From: an uncultured Prevotella sp. | GTDB taxonomy: Bacteria > Bacteroidota > Bacteroidia > Bacteroidales > Bacteroidaceae | Assembly: GCA_900557255.1 (NCBI GenBank) | Contig: USSA01000017.1 | Span: forward strand, 1 to 32,279 | Length of the DNA stretch: 32,279 nucleotides | Direction of reading: 5' to 3' | Part shown: positions 14,851 to 22,278 of the stretch, one piece after another | Layout of the letters: every line of letters begins with the position of its first letter | How positions within the stretch are numbered: the first letter of the stretch is position 1 | Notes under the pieces: generated by a model | The model's input: the letters and a program-made list of their open reading frames with translations, nothing else | The model's database searches: none | Told to the model about the DNA's origin: nothing | Program-made: the position numbers and the translations under genes

Positions 14851-16365
14851 TTAGTCTTCCATTCTAAGGAATGCCTTTGGCAGATATTGTATAATATCAC
14901 TGGCAATGAGGCTTTCCTTGCCCAGATCTTTTGCGGCAAGGTCACCAGCCAGACCATGAAGATGCATACCCAGTCGACAGGCATCTTCCTGTTTGTATCC
15001 TCTTGCCAGAAGACCGGTGATGATACCTGTCAGCACATCACCGCTGCCTGCTGTAGCCATACCGCTGTTGCCCGTACTGCAGAAATCAATCTTTCCGTCT
15101 GGGTGGCAGAGTGCAGAATAATGTCCCTTTAATATAATGTATGCCTGGAGGCGTTCAGCCAGTTCGCTTGCCTTCATCAGTCTTTCGATACAGCTACTGC
15201 TCGCATTGCCGGCAAGTCGGTCGAACTCCTTCGGATGAGGTGTCATGATGATATTCTTTGGCAACTGCTGCATCCACGCCCTGTGGCTGGAAAGAATATT
15301 GAGCGCATCGGCATCAATGACGAGCGGACAGGTAGCACGGCGCAGTTGGGCGATGAGGGCGATGGCTGTTGTCTCGTTCTGTCCCAATCCGGGACCTACG
15401 CCCAGCGCATCGAACATCTCTGTATCTACCGGTTCGCTGAATATGGTTTCTTCAGCATCCATCTGCAGTACCGCTTCAGGTACCGAAATCTGCATGATTT
15501 CATAATTCCGCTTTGGGGTATGGGCTGTTACCTTGCCCGCACCGGTTCTCAGACAAGCCTTGGTGGCTAATACCGAAGCGCCGCTCATGCCGTAACTTCC
15601 CGCTATGAGCAGCGCATTACCCATGCTGCCTTTATGAGCAAAGTCGCTGCGCGATTTCAAGAGCGGACGGATGTCGTTCTCTTCGAGTATGCGGTACTGG
15701 CACTCCGTATTTTGGATGAATTCCTGGGAAAGTCGGATGTTGAGAACGCGCAGTCTGCCCAGGTACTGCTGGTTATCCGCCATCAGCATCGACAGTTTCT
15801 TCTGCTGCAGGGTAAGGGTCAGACTGGCACGGATGATGTTGGTATGGATATTATAGGAATTGTCCTCGGTCATCAGTCCCGAAGGGATATCTATGCTTAC
15901 TACCTTGGCAGGACTCTGGTTAATATATTTCACCATCGCGGCGAATCCGCCTGCCAGTGGCTTGTTGATTCCGCTTCCAAAGAGTCCGTCTACCACCAGC
16001 GTTTCTGCATTGAGCTTAGGAGGGTCCAGGTTAGTGGTAATCTCAGTAAATTTTACTCTCTTTGCATCCAGCAGACGCTTCTTGTTGGCAAGACAGTCTG
16101 CCGACAGTTTATTCTGTACATTAAAGAGGTATACACTTACATCATATCCATCCTCGCTGAGCATTCTCGCCACAGCAAGCGCATCGCCGCCGTTATTACC
16201 CGGACCGGCGAAAACGACCACTGGAGTGCGGTTAGACCATTCCTCTTTTATGGCGCGTGTCAGCGCTTTGGCTGCACGTTCCATCAGGTTGAGCGAACTG
16301 ATAGGTTCATGCTCAATGGTGTATTTATCCAACTCATGAATCTGAGCGCTTGTGAAAATCTTCAT
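14851..16365 (-). CDS. nnr: Bifunctional NAD(P)H-hydrate epimerase / ADP-dependent NAD(P)H-hydrate dehydratase
   Basis: A 504-residue cytosolic repair enzyme. The N-terminal YjeF domain (about 1-215) carries GPGNNGGDA (54-62) and interconverts the R and S forms of hydrated NAD(P)H. The C-terminal ribokinase-like domain (about 225-500) carries GSGDVLTG (440-447), with the catalytic Asp of the GxGD motif, and restores NAD(P)H using ADP. NLMERAA near residue 26 and SIDIPSGL are further YjeF landmarks. Length and domain order equal E. coli Nnr. It is divergent from hpt, with a possible -7 box TACTTTTG (16447-16454) on its strand. No abnormality seen. Confidence 0.95.
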   Translation of the reverse strand: MKIFTSAQIHELDKYTIEHEPISSLNLMERAAKALTRAIKEEWSNRTPVVVFAGPGNNGGDALAVARMLSEDGYDVSVYLFNVQNKLSADCLANKKRLLDAKRVKFTEITTNLDPPKLNAETLVVDGLFGSGINKPLAGGFAAMVKYINQSPAKVVSIDIPSGLMTEDNSYNIHTNIIRASLTLTLQQKKLSMLMADNQQYLGRLRVLNIRLSQEFIQNTECQYRILEENDIRPLLKSRSDFAHKGSMGNALLIAGSYGMSGASVLATKACLRTGAGKVTAHTPKRNYEIMQISVPEAVLQMDAEETIFSEPVDTEMFDALGVGPGLGQNETTAIALIAQLRRATCPLVIDADALNILSSHRAWMQQLPKNIIMTPHPKEFDRLAGNASSSCIERLMKASELAERLQAYIILKGHYSALCHPDGKIDFCSTGNSGMATAGSGDVLTGIITGLLARGYKQEDACRLGMHLHGLAGDLAAKDLGKESLIASDIIQYLPKAFLRMED

Positions 16366-16497
16366 ATTATCTGATAATCTTAGTATTATCTGCGCGAACT
16401 GTCGTGATAATTTGTCAACTCATGCAGATAAACGGTTATTTTCATGCAAAAGTACAAAAAATAGTTGATGAAAGCACGAAGTTTCATGTTTTTTTCG

Positions 16498-16505
16498 TAA
16501 TTTTG
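16498..16505 (+). promoter_or_regulatory. Predicted -7 box upstream of hpt
   Basis: TAATTTTG matches the TAnnTTTG -7 consensus 26 bp before the hpt ATG. No convincing -33 box is seen at the expected distance. A -7-like box for nnr on the other strand (TACTTTTG, 16447-16454) shares this intergenic region. Confidence 0.45.
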
Positions 16506-16531
16506 CAGAAAATATTATTATAGAACAGACT

Positions 16532-17071
16532 ATGAGCATAGTAAAGATCAAGGATAAGAGCTTCAAGACATCGATTCCTGAGGCTGAGATTCTGAAGAAA
16601 GTACAGGTCGTAGCAGACCGTCTGAACAAGGATTATGAAGGCAAGAAACCTGTATTCCTGGCAGTATTGAACGGCGCATTTATCTTTGCAGCCGACTTGA
16701 TGCGAATGATTACCGTGCCAAGCGAGATTTCATTCGTGAAGTATGCTTCTTACGAGGGTACCTCCTCTACGGGCAGCATGAAGACCCTGATGGGTTTGAA
16801 CCAGGATTTGGCAGGCCGCCACGTGGTTATCGTAGAGGACATCGTAGATTCCGGTTTCACCATGGCTCACATGATTGAAGACCTGAAGAAGAAAAATCCT
16901 GCCAGCATCGAAATTTGTTCCCTCCTCGTGAAACCAGGCAACTTGAAGGTTGATCTTGATATCAACTATGCTGTTATGGAAATCCCTAACGATTTCATCG
17001 TAGGATATGGATTGGATTATGACCAAGAAGGCAGAAACCTCCGCGACATCTACACGATTGTAGAAGAATAG
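16532..17071 (+). CDS. hpt: Hypoxanthine phosphoribosyltransferase
   Basis: A 179-residue purine-salvage enzyme that joins hypoxanthine or guanine to PRPP. The type I phosphoribosyltransferase signature VVIVEDIVDSGFT (98-110) is intact, with the Glu-Asp pair at 102-103. LNGAFIFAADL (46-56) and the base-binding end DFIVGYGLDY are also typical. Length fits the bacterial family. It opens a plus-strand group with two small membrane-protein genes and adk, linking purine salvage to adenylate balance. The next ATG follows ten bases after its stop, preceded by a purine-rich GGGGGTGA. Confidence 0.95.
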   Translation: MSIVKIKDKSFKTSIPEAEILKKVQVVADRLNKDYEGKKPVFLAVLNGAFIFAADLMRMITVPSEISFVKYASYEGTSSTGSMKTLMGLNQDLAGRHVVIVEDIVDSGFTMAHMIEDLKKKNPASIEICSLLVKPGNLKVDLDINYAVMEIPNDFIVGYGLDYDQEGRNLRDIYTIVEE

Positions 17072-17081
17072 GGGGTGAAGC

Positions 17082-17324
17082 ATGTGGGAGAAACTGAGTG
17101 ATTATTTTCTTGATATCTCCAAATATCTTATAACAGCTACGTTTATTACGACTTTTGTTGGAGATATGGGGGAAGAACTGCATTGGCTTATTTATCTGGT
17201 CAGTTTTATCTTGGCAGCGGGACTTTTCGGGTTCGCTCTGTATTTTGATAAGAAAGGTAAGAAAGAAAAAGAAGCAAAGCGTAAAAAATATAATAAGTTT
17301 AATAATAAAAATAGGAGGATGTAA
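17082..17324 (+). CDS. Small membrane protein between hpt and adk
   Basis: An 80-residue protein. An amphipathic N-terminal stretch is followed by hydrophobic segments around residues 17-28 and a strong one around 34-55 (HWLIYLVSFILAAGLFGFAL). The tail is very basic and charged (KKGKKEKEAKRKK). It lacks a signal peptide and any enzyme motif. It resembles short, uncharacterised Bacteroidales membrane proteins, possibly of the DUF6722 type; I am not certain. It begins ten bases after hpt, and its last codons contain AGGAGG, which serves as ribosome-binding site for the next, even smaller gene. Expression with hpt and adk is likely; function unknown. Confidence 0.75.
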   Translation: MWEKLSDYFLDISKYLITATFITTFVGDMGEELHWLIYLVSFILAAGLFGFALYFDKKGKKEKEAKRKKYNKFNNKNRRM

Positions 17325-17326
17325 GT

Positions 17327-17428
17327 ATGAACACTTTAATTTTTTTAGGCATGTTTGCCGTTTTCTTTGGTGTTACTATTGCTATACTTTTGTCTCCTTG
17401 GGGACAGAAATGGATGAATGAATATTAG
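17327..17428 (+). CDS. 33-residue membrane microprotein
   Basis: A 33-codon frame beginning MNTLIFLGMFAVFFG and ending SPWGQKWMNEY. One hydrophobic helix (about residues 3-23) is followed by a short polar end, as in single-pass microproteins that attach to larger membrane complexes. It starts two bases after the previous stop. AGGAGG (17313-17318) lies eight bases before the ATG, an unusually good Shine-Dalgarno sequence for a Bacteroidetes gene, so translation is plausible and probably coupled. It has no recognised family. Loss of the frame in relatives would argue against it. Confidence 0.6.
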   Translation: MNTLIFLGMFAVFFGVTIAILLSPWGQKWMNEY

Positions 17429-17472
17429 TTTCTGACACAACATAAATATTTTATATATATATTAAGGTAAAA

Positions 17473-18045
17473 ATGAAAAATATCGTAATTTTCGGCGCTC
17501 CAGGTGCAGGTAAAGGTACACAGAGCGACAAGATGATCGAGAAGTATGGTCTCGGTCACATTTCTACAGGTGATGTACTTCGTAACGAAATCAAGAACGG
17601 TACAGAACTTGGTAAGACAGCTAAGGGTTATATCGACAATGGTCAGTTGATTCCAGACGAGTTGATGATTGACATCCTCGCAAGTGTATACGATAGCTTC
17701 GGTAAGGATCACGCTGGTGTAATCTTCGACGGTTTCCCACGTACCACTCCACAGGCTGAGGCTCTGAAGAAGATGCTTTCTGAGCGTGGTCATAAGATTG
17801 CTGCGATGATTGAGTTGGCTGTTCCTGAGGATGAGCTGATGGCTCGCCTGATTAACCGCGGTAAGGAAAGCGGCCGTTCTGATGATAACGAGGAGACTAT
17901 TAAGAAGCGTCTCAATGTTTATCATACACAGACTGCTCCGCTCATCGACTGGTATGAGAAGGAAGGCATTCATCACCACATCGAGGGTCTCGGTACTGTA
18001 GATGAGATCTTCGCACGTGTTTGCAATGTAATCGACAACTTGTAA
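17473..18045 (+). CDS. adk: Adenylate kinase
   Basis: A 190-residue cytosolic enzyme that converts ATP and AMP to two ADP. P-loop GAPGAGKGT (8-16), the AMP-binding HISTGDVLR, FDGFPRT and the LID region NRGKESGRSDD are all present. The LID is the short form without a zinc-binding Cys set, common in Bacteroidetes. It follows the two small membrane-protein genes by 44 bp. A hairpin after the stop codon separates it from obg. Confidence 0.96.
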   Translation: MKNIVIFGAPGAGKGTQSDKMIEKYGLGHISTGDVLRNEIKNGTELGKTAKGYIDNGQLIPDELMIDILASVYDSFGKDHAGVIFDGFPRTTPQAEALKKMLSERGHKIAAMIELAVPEDELMARLINRGKESGRSDDNEETIKKRLNVYHTQTAPLIDWYEKEGIHHHIEGLGTVDEIFARVCNVIDNL

Positions 18046-18056
18046 TCAAGATAAAG

Positions 18057-18084
18057 AATCTTCCCCGCTATGGTGGGGAAGATT
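18057..18084 (+). terminator. Hairpin between adk and obg
   Basis: AATCTTCCCC (18057-18066) and GGGGAAGATT (18075-18084) form a perfect 10-bp stem with an 8-base loop. The following TATTCATT is only partly T-rich, so termination may be incomplete and allow read-through into obg. Confidence 0.6.
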
Positions 18085-18112
18085 TATTCATTAAATAAAA
18101 AGAAAAGAATAA

Positions 18113-19273
18113 ATGGCTGAATCCAATTTCGTAGACTACGTAAAGATACAATGCCGCTCTGGTAAGGGTGGCAAGGGCTCCATGCACCTGCGCCACGTAA
18201 AGTACCAGCCTAACGGCGGTCCTGACGGTGGCGACGGCGGACGTGGAGGAAGCATCTATCTCCGCGGCAACCATAACTACTGGACGTTGCTGCACCTCAA
18301 GTATCAGCGCCACTTCTTTGCCGAACATGGTGGAAATGGTGGCCGTGATAAGTGTCATGGAACCGATGGCAAGGATATTTATATCGATGTGCCTTGCGGT
18401 ACCGTGGTATATAATGCCGAAACAGGCAAGTTTGTATGCGATGTGGCTTATGACGGGCAGGAAGTTCTGCTCCTCAAGGGCGGTCGTGGCGGATTGGGCA
18501 ACTTCCAGTTCCGTACCTCTACCAACCAGGCTCCTCGCTATGCACAGCCGGGCGAACCTATGCAGGAGATGACCATCATCATGGAGCTCAAGCTCCTTGC
18601 CGATGTAGGTCTGGTAGGTTTCCCTAATGCCGGTAAGTCAACTTTGCTGAGTGCCGTATCAAGTGCCCGTCCTAAGATTGCAAACTATCCGTTTACTACG
18701 CTCGAACCATCGCTGGGTATCGTAGATTATCGCGATCACCAGAGTTTTGTCATGGCTGATATTCCTGGCATCATCGAGGGCGCGAGCGAAGGAAAAGGTT
18801 TGGGCTTGCGATTCCTCCGCCATATTGAGCGCAACTCTCTGCTGCTCTTCATGGTTCCGGGCGATACTGACGACATCAAGAAAGAATATGAAGTATTGCT
18901 GGGCGAACTGAAGAACTTCAATCCAGAGATGCTCGACAAGCATCGCGTGCTGGCTATCACCAAGTGCGATCTGCTCGACGAAGAACTGATTGAAATGCTC
19001 AAGGAAACTTTGCCTACCGATCTTCCGGTGGTCTTCATCTCGTCTGTTACCGGACAAGGTATCCAGGAACTGAAGGACGTGCTCTGGAAGGAACTCAATT
19101 CAGAGAGCAACAAGCTTCAGGAGATTACTGCCGAAGATACGCTTGTTCACCGTGACAAGGATATGTCTCGCTTCCAGCAGGAACTGGCTGCAGAGGGCGA
19201 GGATGTTGTAGAATATATTGATGAGGATGAAATCGAGGATGTTGACGACCTCGATGATTTCGAATACGAATAA
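18113..19273 (+). CDS. obg: GTPase Obg (ribosome assembly)
   Basis: A 386-residue GTPase that acts in 50S ribosome assembly and stress control. The glycine-rich Obg domain (about 1-160) has [16 protein letters not shown]. The G domain carries G1 GFPNAGKST (169-177), G3 DIPGI (216-220), G4 TKCD and the SSVTGQG G5 region. The C-terminus is a strongly acidic tail, as in many Obg proteins. The ATG follows an AAGAATAA stretch, usual for this group. pgeF starts five bases after its stop, so the two form an operon. Confidence 0.96.
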   Translation: MAESNFVDYVKIQCRSGKGGKGSMHLRHVKYQPNGGPDGGDGGRGGSIYLRGNHNYWTLLHLKYQRHFFAEHGGNGGRDKCHGTDGKDIYIDVPCGTVVYNAETGKFVCDVAYDGQEVLLLKGGRGGLGNFQFRTSTNQAPRYAQPGEPMQEMTIIMELKLLADVGLVGFPNAGKSTLLSAVSSARPKIANYPFTTLEPSLGIVDYRDHQSFVMADIPGIIEGASEGKGLGLRFLRHIERNSLLLFMVPGDTDDIKKEYEVLLGELKNFNPEMLDKHRVLAITKCDLLDEELIEMLKETLPTDLPVVFISSVTGQGIQELKDVLWKELNSESNKLQEITAEDTLVHRDKDMSRFQQELAAEGEDVVEYIDEDEIEDVDDLDDFEYE

Positions 19274-19278
19274 ATGTT

Positions 19279-20118
19279 ATGATCAAAGAATATCAGGTAG
19301 CCGCTGGCGTCAAGGCTTTCTCTACTACCCGTAAGGGAGGAGTAAGCCAGGGCAACTATGGCGAATTTAATATCAATGAGTTTTGCGGTGACAATGCAGA
19401 ACATGTGGCTGAAAACCGCAAGCGTCTTGCCACAGAGTTGGGTATTGATACTGACCATATCATCATGCCCCATCAGGTGCATGGAGTAGAGGTGCGCAAT
19501 ATTGCCGGTGAGTTTCTCACCATGCCTGAGAATATCCGCAAGATGGTGCTCGAAGGTGTAGATGCTGTGATGACTGACCAGAAAGGTGTATGTATCGGTG
19601 TTTCTACTGCCGATTGCATCCCTGTGCTTCTTTATGATGAGGAGCATCATGCTGTGGCTGCCATCCATGCCGGCTGGCGTGGTACGCTGGCTCGCATTGT
19701 GCATAAAACCATTCAGGAGATGGCGTTTTCCTATCATACCGATCCGAAGAAGTTGAAGGCGGTGATAGGTCCGGGCATTTCGCTCGACCATTTCGAGGTG
19801 GGCGATGAAGTTTACGAGGCGTTTGAGCAGGCAGCTTTCCCTATGGAAGAGATTGCCGAACAGCGTCCTAATGCCGCCTTCTCGGTTGATCCTGCTGAGC
19901 GTGAGCGCCTGGCTGCTGAGGGTAATATTGTGCAGCCGCTGAAATGGCATCTCAATCTTCCGCTCTGCAACAGACAGATACTTCTGCATTGTGGAGTGGC
20001 CGAAGAGAATATCCAGGATTGTGGCATCTGTACCTTTGCCCACAGCGATGAGTACTTCTCTGCCAGAAAGTTGGGTATAGAGAGCGGCAGAATCTTCACA
20101 GGCATCTTGTTGAAGTAA
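19279..20118 (+). CDS. pgeF: PgeF/YfiH-type multi-copper-like protein (purine nucleoside phosphorylase/peptidoglycan editing family)
   Basis: A 279-residue cytosolic protein of the YfiH/LACC1 family. The metal-site motifs are intact: HQVHG (about 67-71), STADCIP and HAGWRGT (about 130-136). The end, CTFAHSDEYFSARK, is typical. Family members have been reported as polyphenol oxidases, as purine nucleoside phosphorylase/adenosine deaminase, and in E. coli as an editor of peptidoglycan precursors; the sequence does not decide between these. Five bases separate it from obg, so it is co-transcribed. A terminator hairpin follows. Confidence 0.9.
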   Translation: MIKEYQVAAGVKAFSTTRKGGVSQGNYGEFNINEFCGDNAEHVAENRKRLATELGIDTDHIIMPHQVHGVEVRNIAGEFLTMPENIRKMVLEGVDAVMTDQKGVCIGVSTADCIPVLLYDEEHHAVAAIHAGWRGTLARIVHKTIQEMAFSYHTDPKKLKAVIGPGISLDHFEVGDEVYEAFEQAAFPMEEIAEQRPNAAFSVDPAERERLAAEGNIVQPLKWHLNLPLCNRQILLHCGVAEENIQDCGICTFAHSDEYFSARKLGIESGRIFTGILLK

Positions 20119-20157
20119 AAGCCTGGTAGCAGGTAAGTATCAGATAGTTTTCAAGAT

Positions 20158-20210
20158 AACATCCATTTTTCCTTTTCTGTAAGAACGGAGAGGGAGAAAT
20201 GGATGTTTTT
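20158..20210 (+). terminator. Intrinsic terminator after pgeF
   Basis: AACATCCATTT (20158-20168) and AAATGGATGTT (20197-20207) form an 11-bp stem followed by further T residues. It closes the obg-pgeF transcript. Confidence 0.75.
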
Positions 20211-20218
20211 CAGTTTAT

Positions 20219-20234
20219 AGTTAATAGTTTATAG
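20219..20234. repeat. AGTTAATAGTTTATAG repeat, copy 1
   Basis: This 16-mer is repeated exactly at 25464-25479 and is partly duplicated here (AGTTTATAG at 20212-20220). Both copies lie in short gaps just before a gene for an exported protein. Such AT-rich short repeats are common in Prevotella intergenic DNA. Confidence 0.5.
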
Positions 20235-20267
20235 AATTTTTGAGAATCAGAAAAGAAAAAGTAAATA

Positions 20268-21470
20268 ATGAAAAGAATGAAAAAAGGATTGCGGCTATTG
20301 GCTGTGGCAGGACTCATGGTGTTCTCGCTGAGCAGCTTTATGCCCGCTAAAAATGTATTCACGGCAGCCGAACAGCAGCAGGTGAGTATTGCAACACCCG
20401 GTCTCTTTGCCCAGAGTCAGGCATTTAATGTAGACTTTGAGATATTCCGTGCTAAGGAATATTCCTTCCCGCTTCCTGTGGGCAAAGCAACCCTTCTGAA
20501 CAATAATGTGTTGCGTATCTCTACCTCTAAAGGCGATGCTGTCAAGGCGATGCTCGAAGGTTATGTGCGACTTTCCAGAAAGTCGGAATCTATGGGTAAT
20601 GTCATCGTGGTGCGCCACGATTGCGGTCTGGAAACCGTTTATGCCAACAATGCCGAAAACCTGGTTAGGGTAGGACAGCATGTGGATGCCGGACAGACGA
20701 TTGCCATTGTAGGCTCTAAGGAGGGTGAAACTTATTGCGACTTCTCTATCATGGTGAATGGCGGTAGGTTGAATCCGGAAACTTTCATAGAGTTGAAATC
20801 GCATAAGTTGCGCCGCCAGACGGTGCAGTTCCGCAAGCAGGGTGCCCGTGTCATCGCTTCGGTTATCGGTGGCAAGGATTCTTCTGTAGGAAGAAATGCT
20901 GAGGCTGACAAGGAGGCATCTGGCAAGAAAAAGGGTGGAATAGGCGATGGAATGACGCTCGACCCTGATGAGGTTTATGATCCGTTTACCATTACCAATA
21001 CTTTCGAACTCGATTTGGAAAAGATAGAAAAGACCGCCTGGGCTTATCCTCTGCCTGGTGCTAAGGTAATCAGTCCTTATGGTGGCAAGCGCCGCCATTC
21101 GGGAGTTGACCTCAAGACGTGCCCGAATGATGAGATTGTGGCTGCCTTTGATGGTACGGTTGTTGCATCAGGACCTTTCTATGGTTACGGCAACTGCATC
21201 CGTATCAGGCATGCTTATGGTTTCGAGACGCTCTACAGTCATCAGAGTAGGAACAAGGTGAAGAAGGGCGATAAGGTAAAGGCTGGTCAGGTAATCGGTT
21301 TGACGGGCCGCACCGGTAGGGCTACCACAGAGCACCTTCATTTCGAGGTTAGCTTTGATGGTAGACGACTGGACCCAGCCATCATTTATGACCACGGCAA
21401 GCATCAATTGAAGCCTGTAACCCTTCATCTAACGAAGGGTAGGGGCGTCAAGAGTGTAAAGAACCGTTAG
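20268..21470 (+). CDS. M23-family peptidase with a second, degenerate M23-like module
   Basis: A 400-residue exported protein; hydrophobic signal segment at about 7-25. The C-terminal LytM/M23 domain (about 262-375) has HSGVD (His277, Asp281) and HLH (His356, His358), the zinc-ligand set for a peptidoglycan endopeptidase. The N-terminal module (about 66-175) aligns with it: GNVIVVRHDCGLETVYA against GNCIRIRHAYGFETLYS, and GGRLNPETF against GRRLDPAII. Its HLH is replaced by YCD and the first His is absent, so it should not bind zinc. A basic Gly/Lys linker joins the modules. It could be an active cell-wall hydrolase with a regulatory or binding module, like EnvC/NlpD relatives; no LysM or coiled coil is seen. 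Confidence 0.9.
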   Translation: MKRMKKGLRLLAVAGLMVFSLSSFMPAKNVFTAAEQQQVSIATPGLFAQSQAFNVDFEIFRAKEYSFPLPVGKATLLNNNVLRISTSKGDAVKAMLEGYVRLSRKSESMGNVIVVRHDCGLETVYANNAENLVRVGQHVDAGQTIAIVGSKEGETYCDFSIMVNGGRLNPETFIELKSHKLRRQTVQFRKQGARVIASVIGGKDSSVGRNAEADKEASGKKKGGIGDGMTLDPDEVYDPFTITNTFELDLEKIEKTAWAYPLPGAKVISPYGGKRRHSGVDLKTCPNDEIVAAFDGTVVASGPFYGYGNCIRIRHAYGFETLYSHQSRNKVKKGDKVKAGQVIGLTGRTGRATTEHLHFEVSFDGRRLDPAIIYDHGKHQLKPVTLHLTKGRGVKSVKNR

Positions 21471-21477
21471 CCGTTTT

Positions 21478-21760
21478 ACTCTTCACTCTTCACCTTTCGC
21501 CTGGAAACCCTAGTGTTTATCGGCATTTCGAGTGGTGAAGAGTGTTTGGGCACTCTTCACCCACTCTTCACCACTCTTCACCTGGACAGCCTCAAGAGAG
21601 TTTGCGTTTCTCCCGCGGGTCCTTTTAGCGGATTGCAAATCCGCCGAAACTGAAGGGTGAAGAGTGGTGAAGAGTGGGTGAAGAGTCAGGAGAAACTCTT
21701 CACCCCTCGGAATGCCGATAAACACAGGGGTTTCCGAAGAAAAGGTGAAGAGTGAAGAGT
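21478..21760. repeat. Roughly 283-bp imperfect inverted-repeat element
   Basis: The outer 55 bases (21478-21532) match the reverse complement of 21706-21760 with only a few differences. The match continues inward through arrays of ACTCTTCACC and its complement to about 21582 and 21656. The centre has a second hairpin, GCGGATT/AATCCGC (about 21628-21644). TTTT borders both ends and could be a 4-bp target duplication, though it is low in complexity. No transposase is encoded; the minus-strand frame across it (21510-21725) is a by-product of the repeats. It is probably a MITE-like or palindromic dispersed element in the gap after the peptidase gene. Confidence 0.7.
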
Positions 21761-21805
21761 TTTTCGATGTCCGTTACTTCTACCGCTTTTCCCCTGGAAT
21801 TTGAT

Positions 21806-21849
21806 GACTGTTTAAGAAGAACAGTCCACTGGCAATACGCTTGCTAGTG
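21806..21849. repeat. Two adjacent hairpins
   Basis: GACTGTT/AACAGTC (21806-21826, loop 7) is directly followed by CACTGGCAA/TTGCTAGTG (21827-21849, loop 5, one imperfect pair). Neither is followed by a clear T-run. Nothing else is recognised in 21761-21925. Confidence 0.4.
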
Positions 21850-21925
21850 AGCTGTCTTACTTATACCAGTATGCTGTCTTTCGCTTGCCAGTACTCTATT
21901 CATGGCTCCCGCTATCAGAAAACAG

Positions 21926-21963
21926 TTCGCCCGTGCGCTGTTATCATGCAGCACACGGGCGAA
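21926..21963 (-). terminator. Strong hairpin after the small basic protein gene
   Basis: TTCGCCCGTGCGCTG (21926-21940) and CAGCACACGGGCGAA (21949-21963) pair over 15 positions with one mismatch and an 8-base loop. On the minus strand it is followed by CTGTTTTC. It lies 24 bp past the stop codon of the 66-residue gene and supports that gene being real. Confidence 0.65.
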
Positions 21964-21987
21964 ACATGTATTTATGATAGAGAAGTA

Positions 21988-22188
21988 TTATTTCTTCTTC
22001 TGGGATTTACGATTGGCTCTTTGCTGGCGATACTTTGCCTTCTGACGGGCAGAGCCACTACCGTGAGCACCCGTTATGTACTTTTTCTTCTTGGCTTTGG
22101 TCTTCACCTTGTCGTCGTCATCCTTCTTAGGACCACCGCCGCCCTTGAAGACCATACCGCCCATGATAATATCGTCAATGTCACTCAT
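21988..22188 (-). CDS. Small Gly/Asp/Lys-rich basic protein
   Basis: A 66-residue frame. It begins MSDIDDIIMGGMVFKGGGGP, continues with an Asp-rich patch (DDDDK) and ends in a strongly basic tail rich in Lys, Arg and Gln. No family is recognised; the basic tail suggests nucleic-acid or ribosome contact. It follows the AICAR transformylase gene on the same strand after 90 bp and ends before a strong hairpin, as a real gene would. Just upstream of the ATG lies a 7-bp tandem repeat. The composition is low in complexity, so the call is moderate. Confidence 0.5.
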   Translation of the reverse strand: MSDIDDIIMGGMVFKGGGGPKKDDDDKVKTKAKKKKYITGAHGSGSARQKAKYRQQRANRKSQKKK

Positions 22189-22190
22189 AT

Positions 22191-22223
22191 ACTTTGAACT
22201 TTGAATTTTGAACTTTGAACTTT
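22191..22223 (-). repeat. Heptamer tandem repeat before the small basic protein start
   Basis: On the minus strand about 4.7 units of AAAGTTC (one unit is AAAATTC) end two bases before the ATG at 22188. Repeats at this place can change copy number by slippage and so change the distance or strength of translation signals. Confidence 0.6.
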
Positions 22224-22245
22224 ATGATAAGTAACGCCGTTGAAT

Positions 22246-22274
22246 TCTTCACTCTTCGTTCTTCACTCTTCACT
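22246..22274. repeat. Direct repeat of TTCTTCACTCTTC
   Basis: Two neighbouring copies (22246-22258 and 22260-22272), separated by one base, lie just downstream of the AICAR transformylase stop. The sequence resembles the arms of the inverted-repeat element at 21478-21760 and may be a remnant of it. Confidence 0.5.
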
Positions 22275-22278
22275 TAAA

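Noticed and set aside
15634..16374. 246-codon plus-strand frame opposite nnr
   Set aside because: nnr has both catalytic domains intact; the antisense frame has no recognisable domain.
19147..20043. 298-codon minus-strand frame opposite obg end and pgeF
   Set aside because: It spans the junction of two well-recognised genes and contains a Ser-rich part that mirrors the acidic Obg tail.
20295..21098. 267-codon minus-strand frame opposite the M23 peptidase
   Set aside because: Shadow of a gene with an intact zinc-peptidase motif set.
21841..22197. 118-codon plus-strand frame opposite the small basic protein
   Set aside because: It crosses the strong hairpin at 21926-21963 and has no family; the minus-strand frame fits the terminator and upstream gene better.
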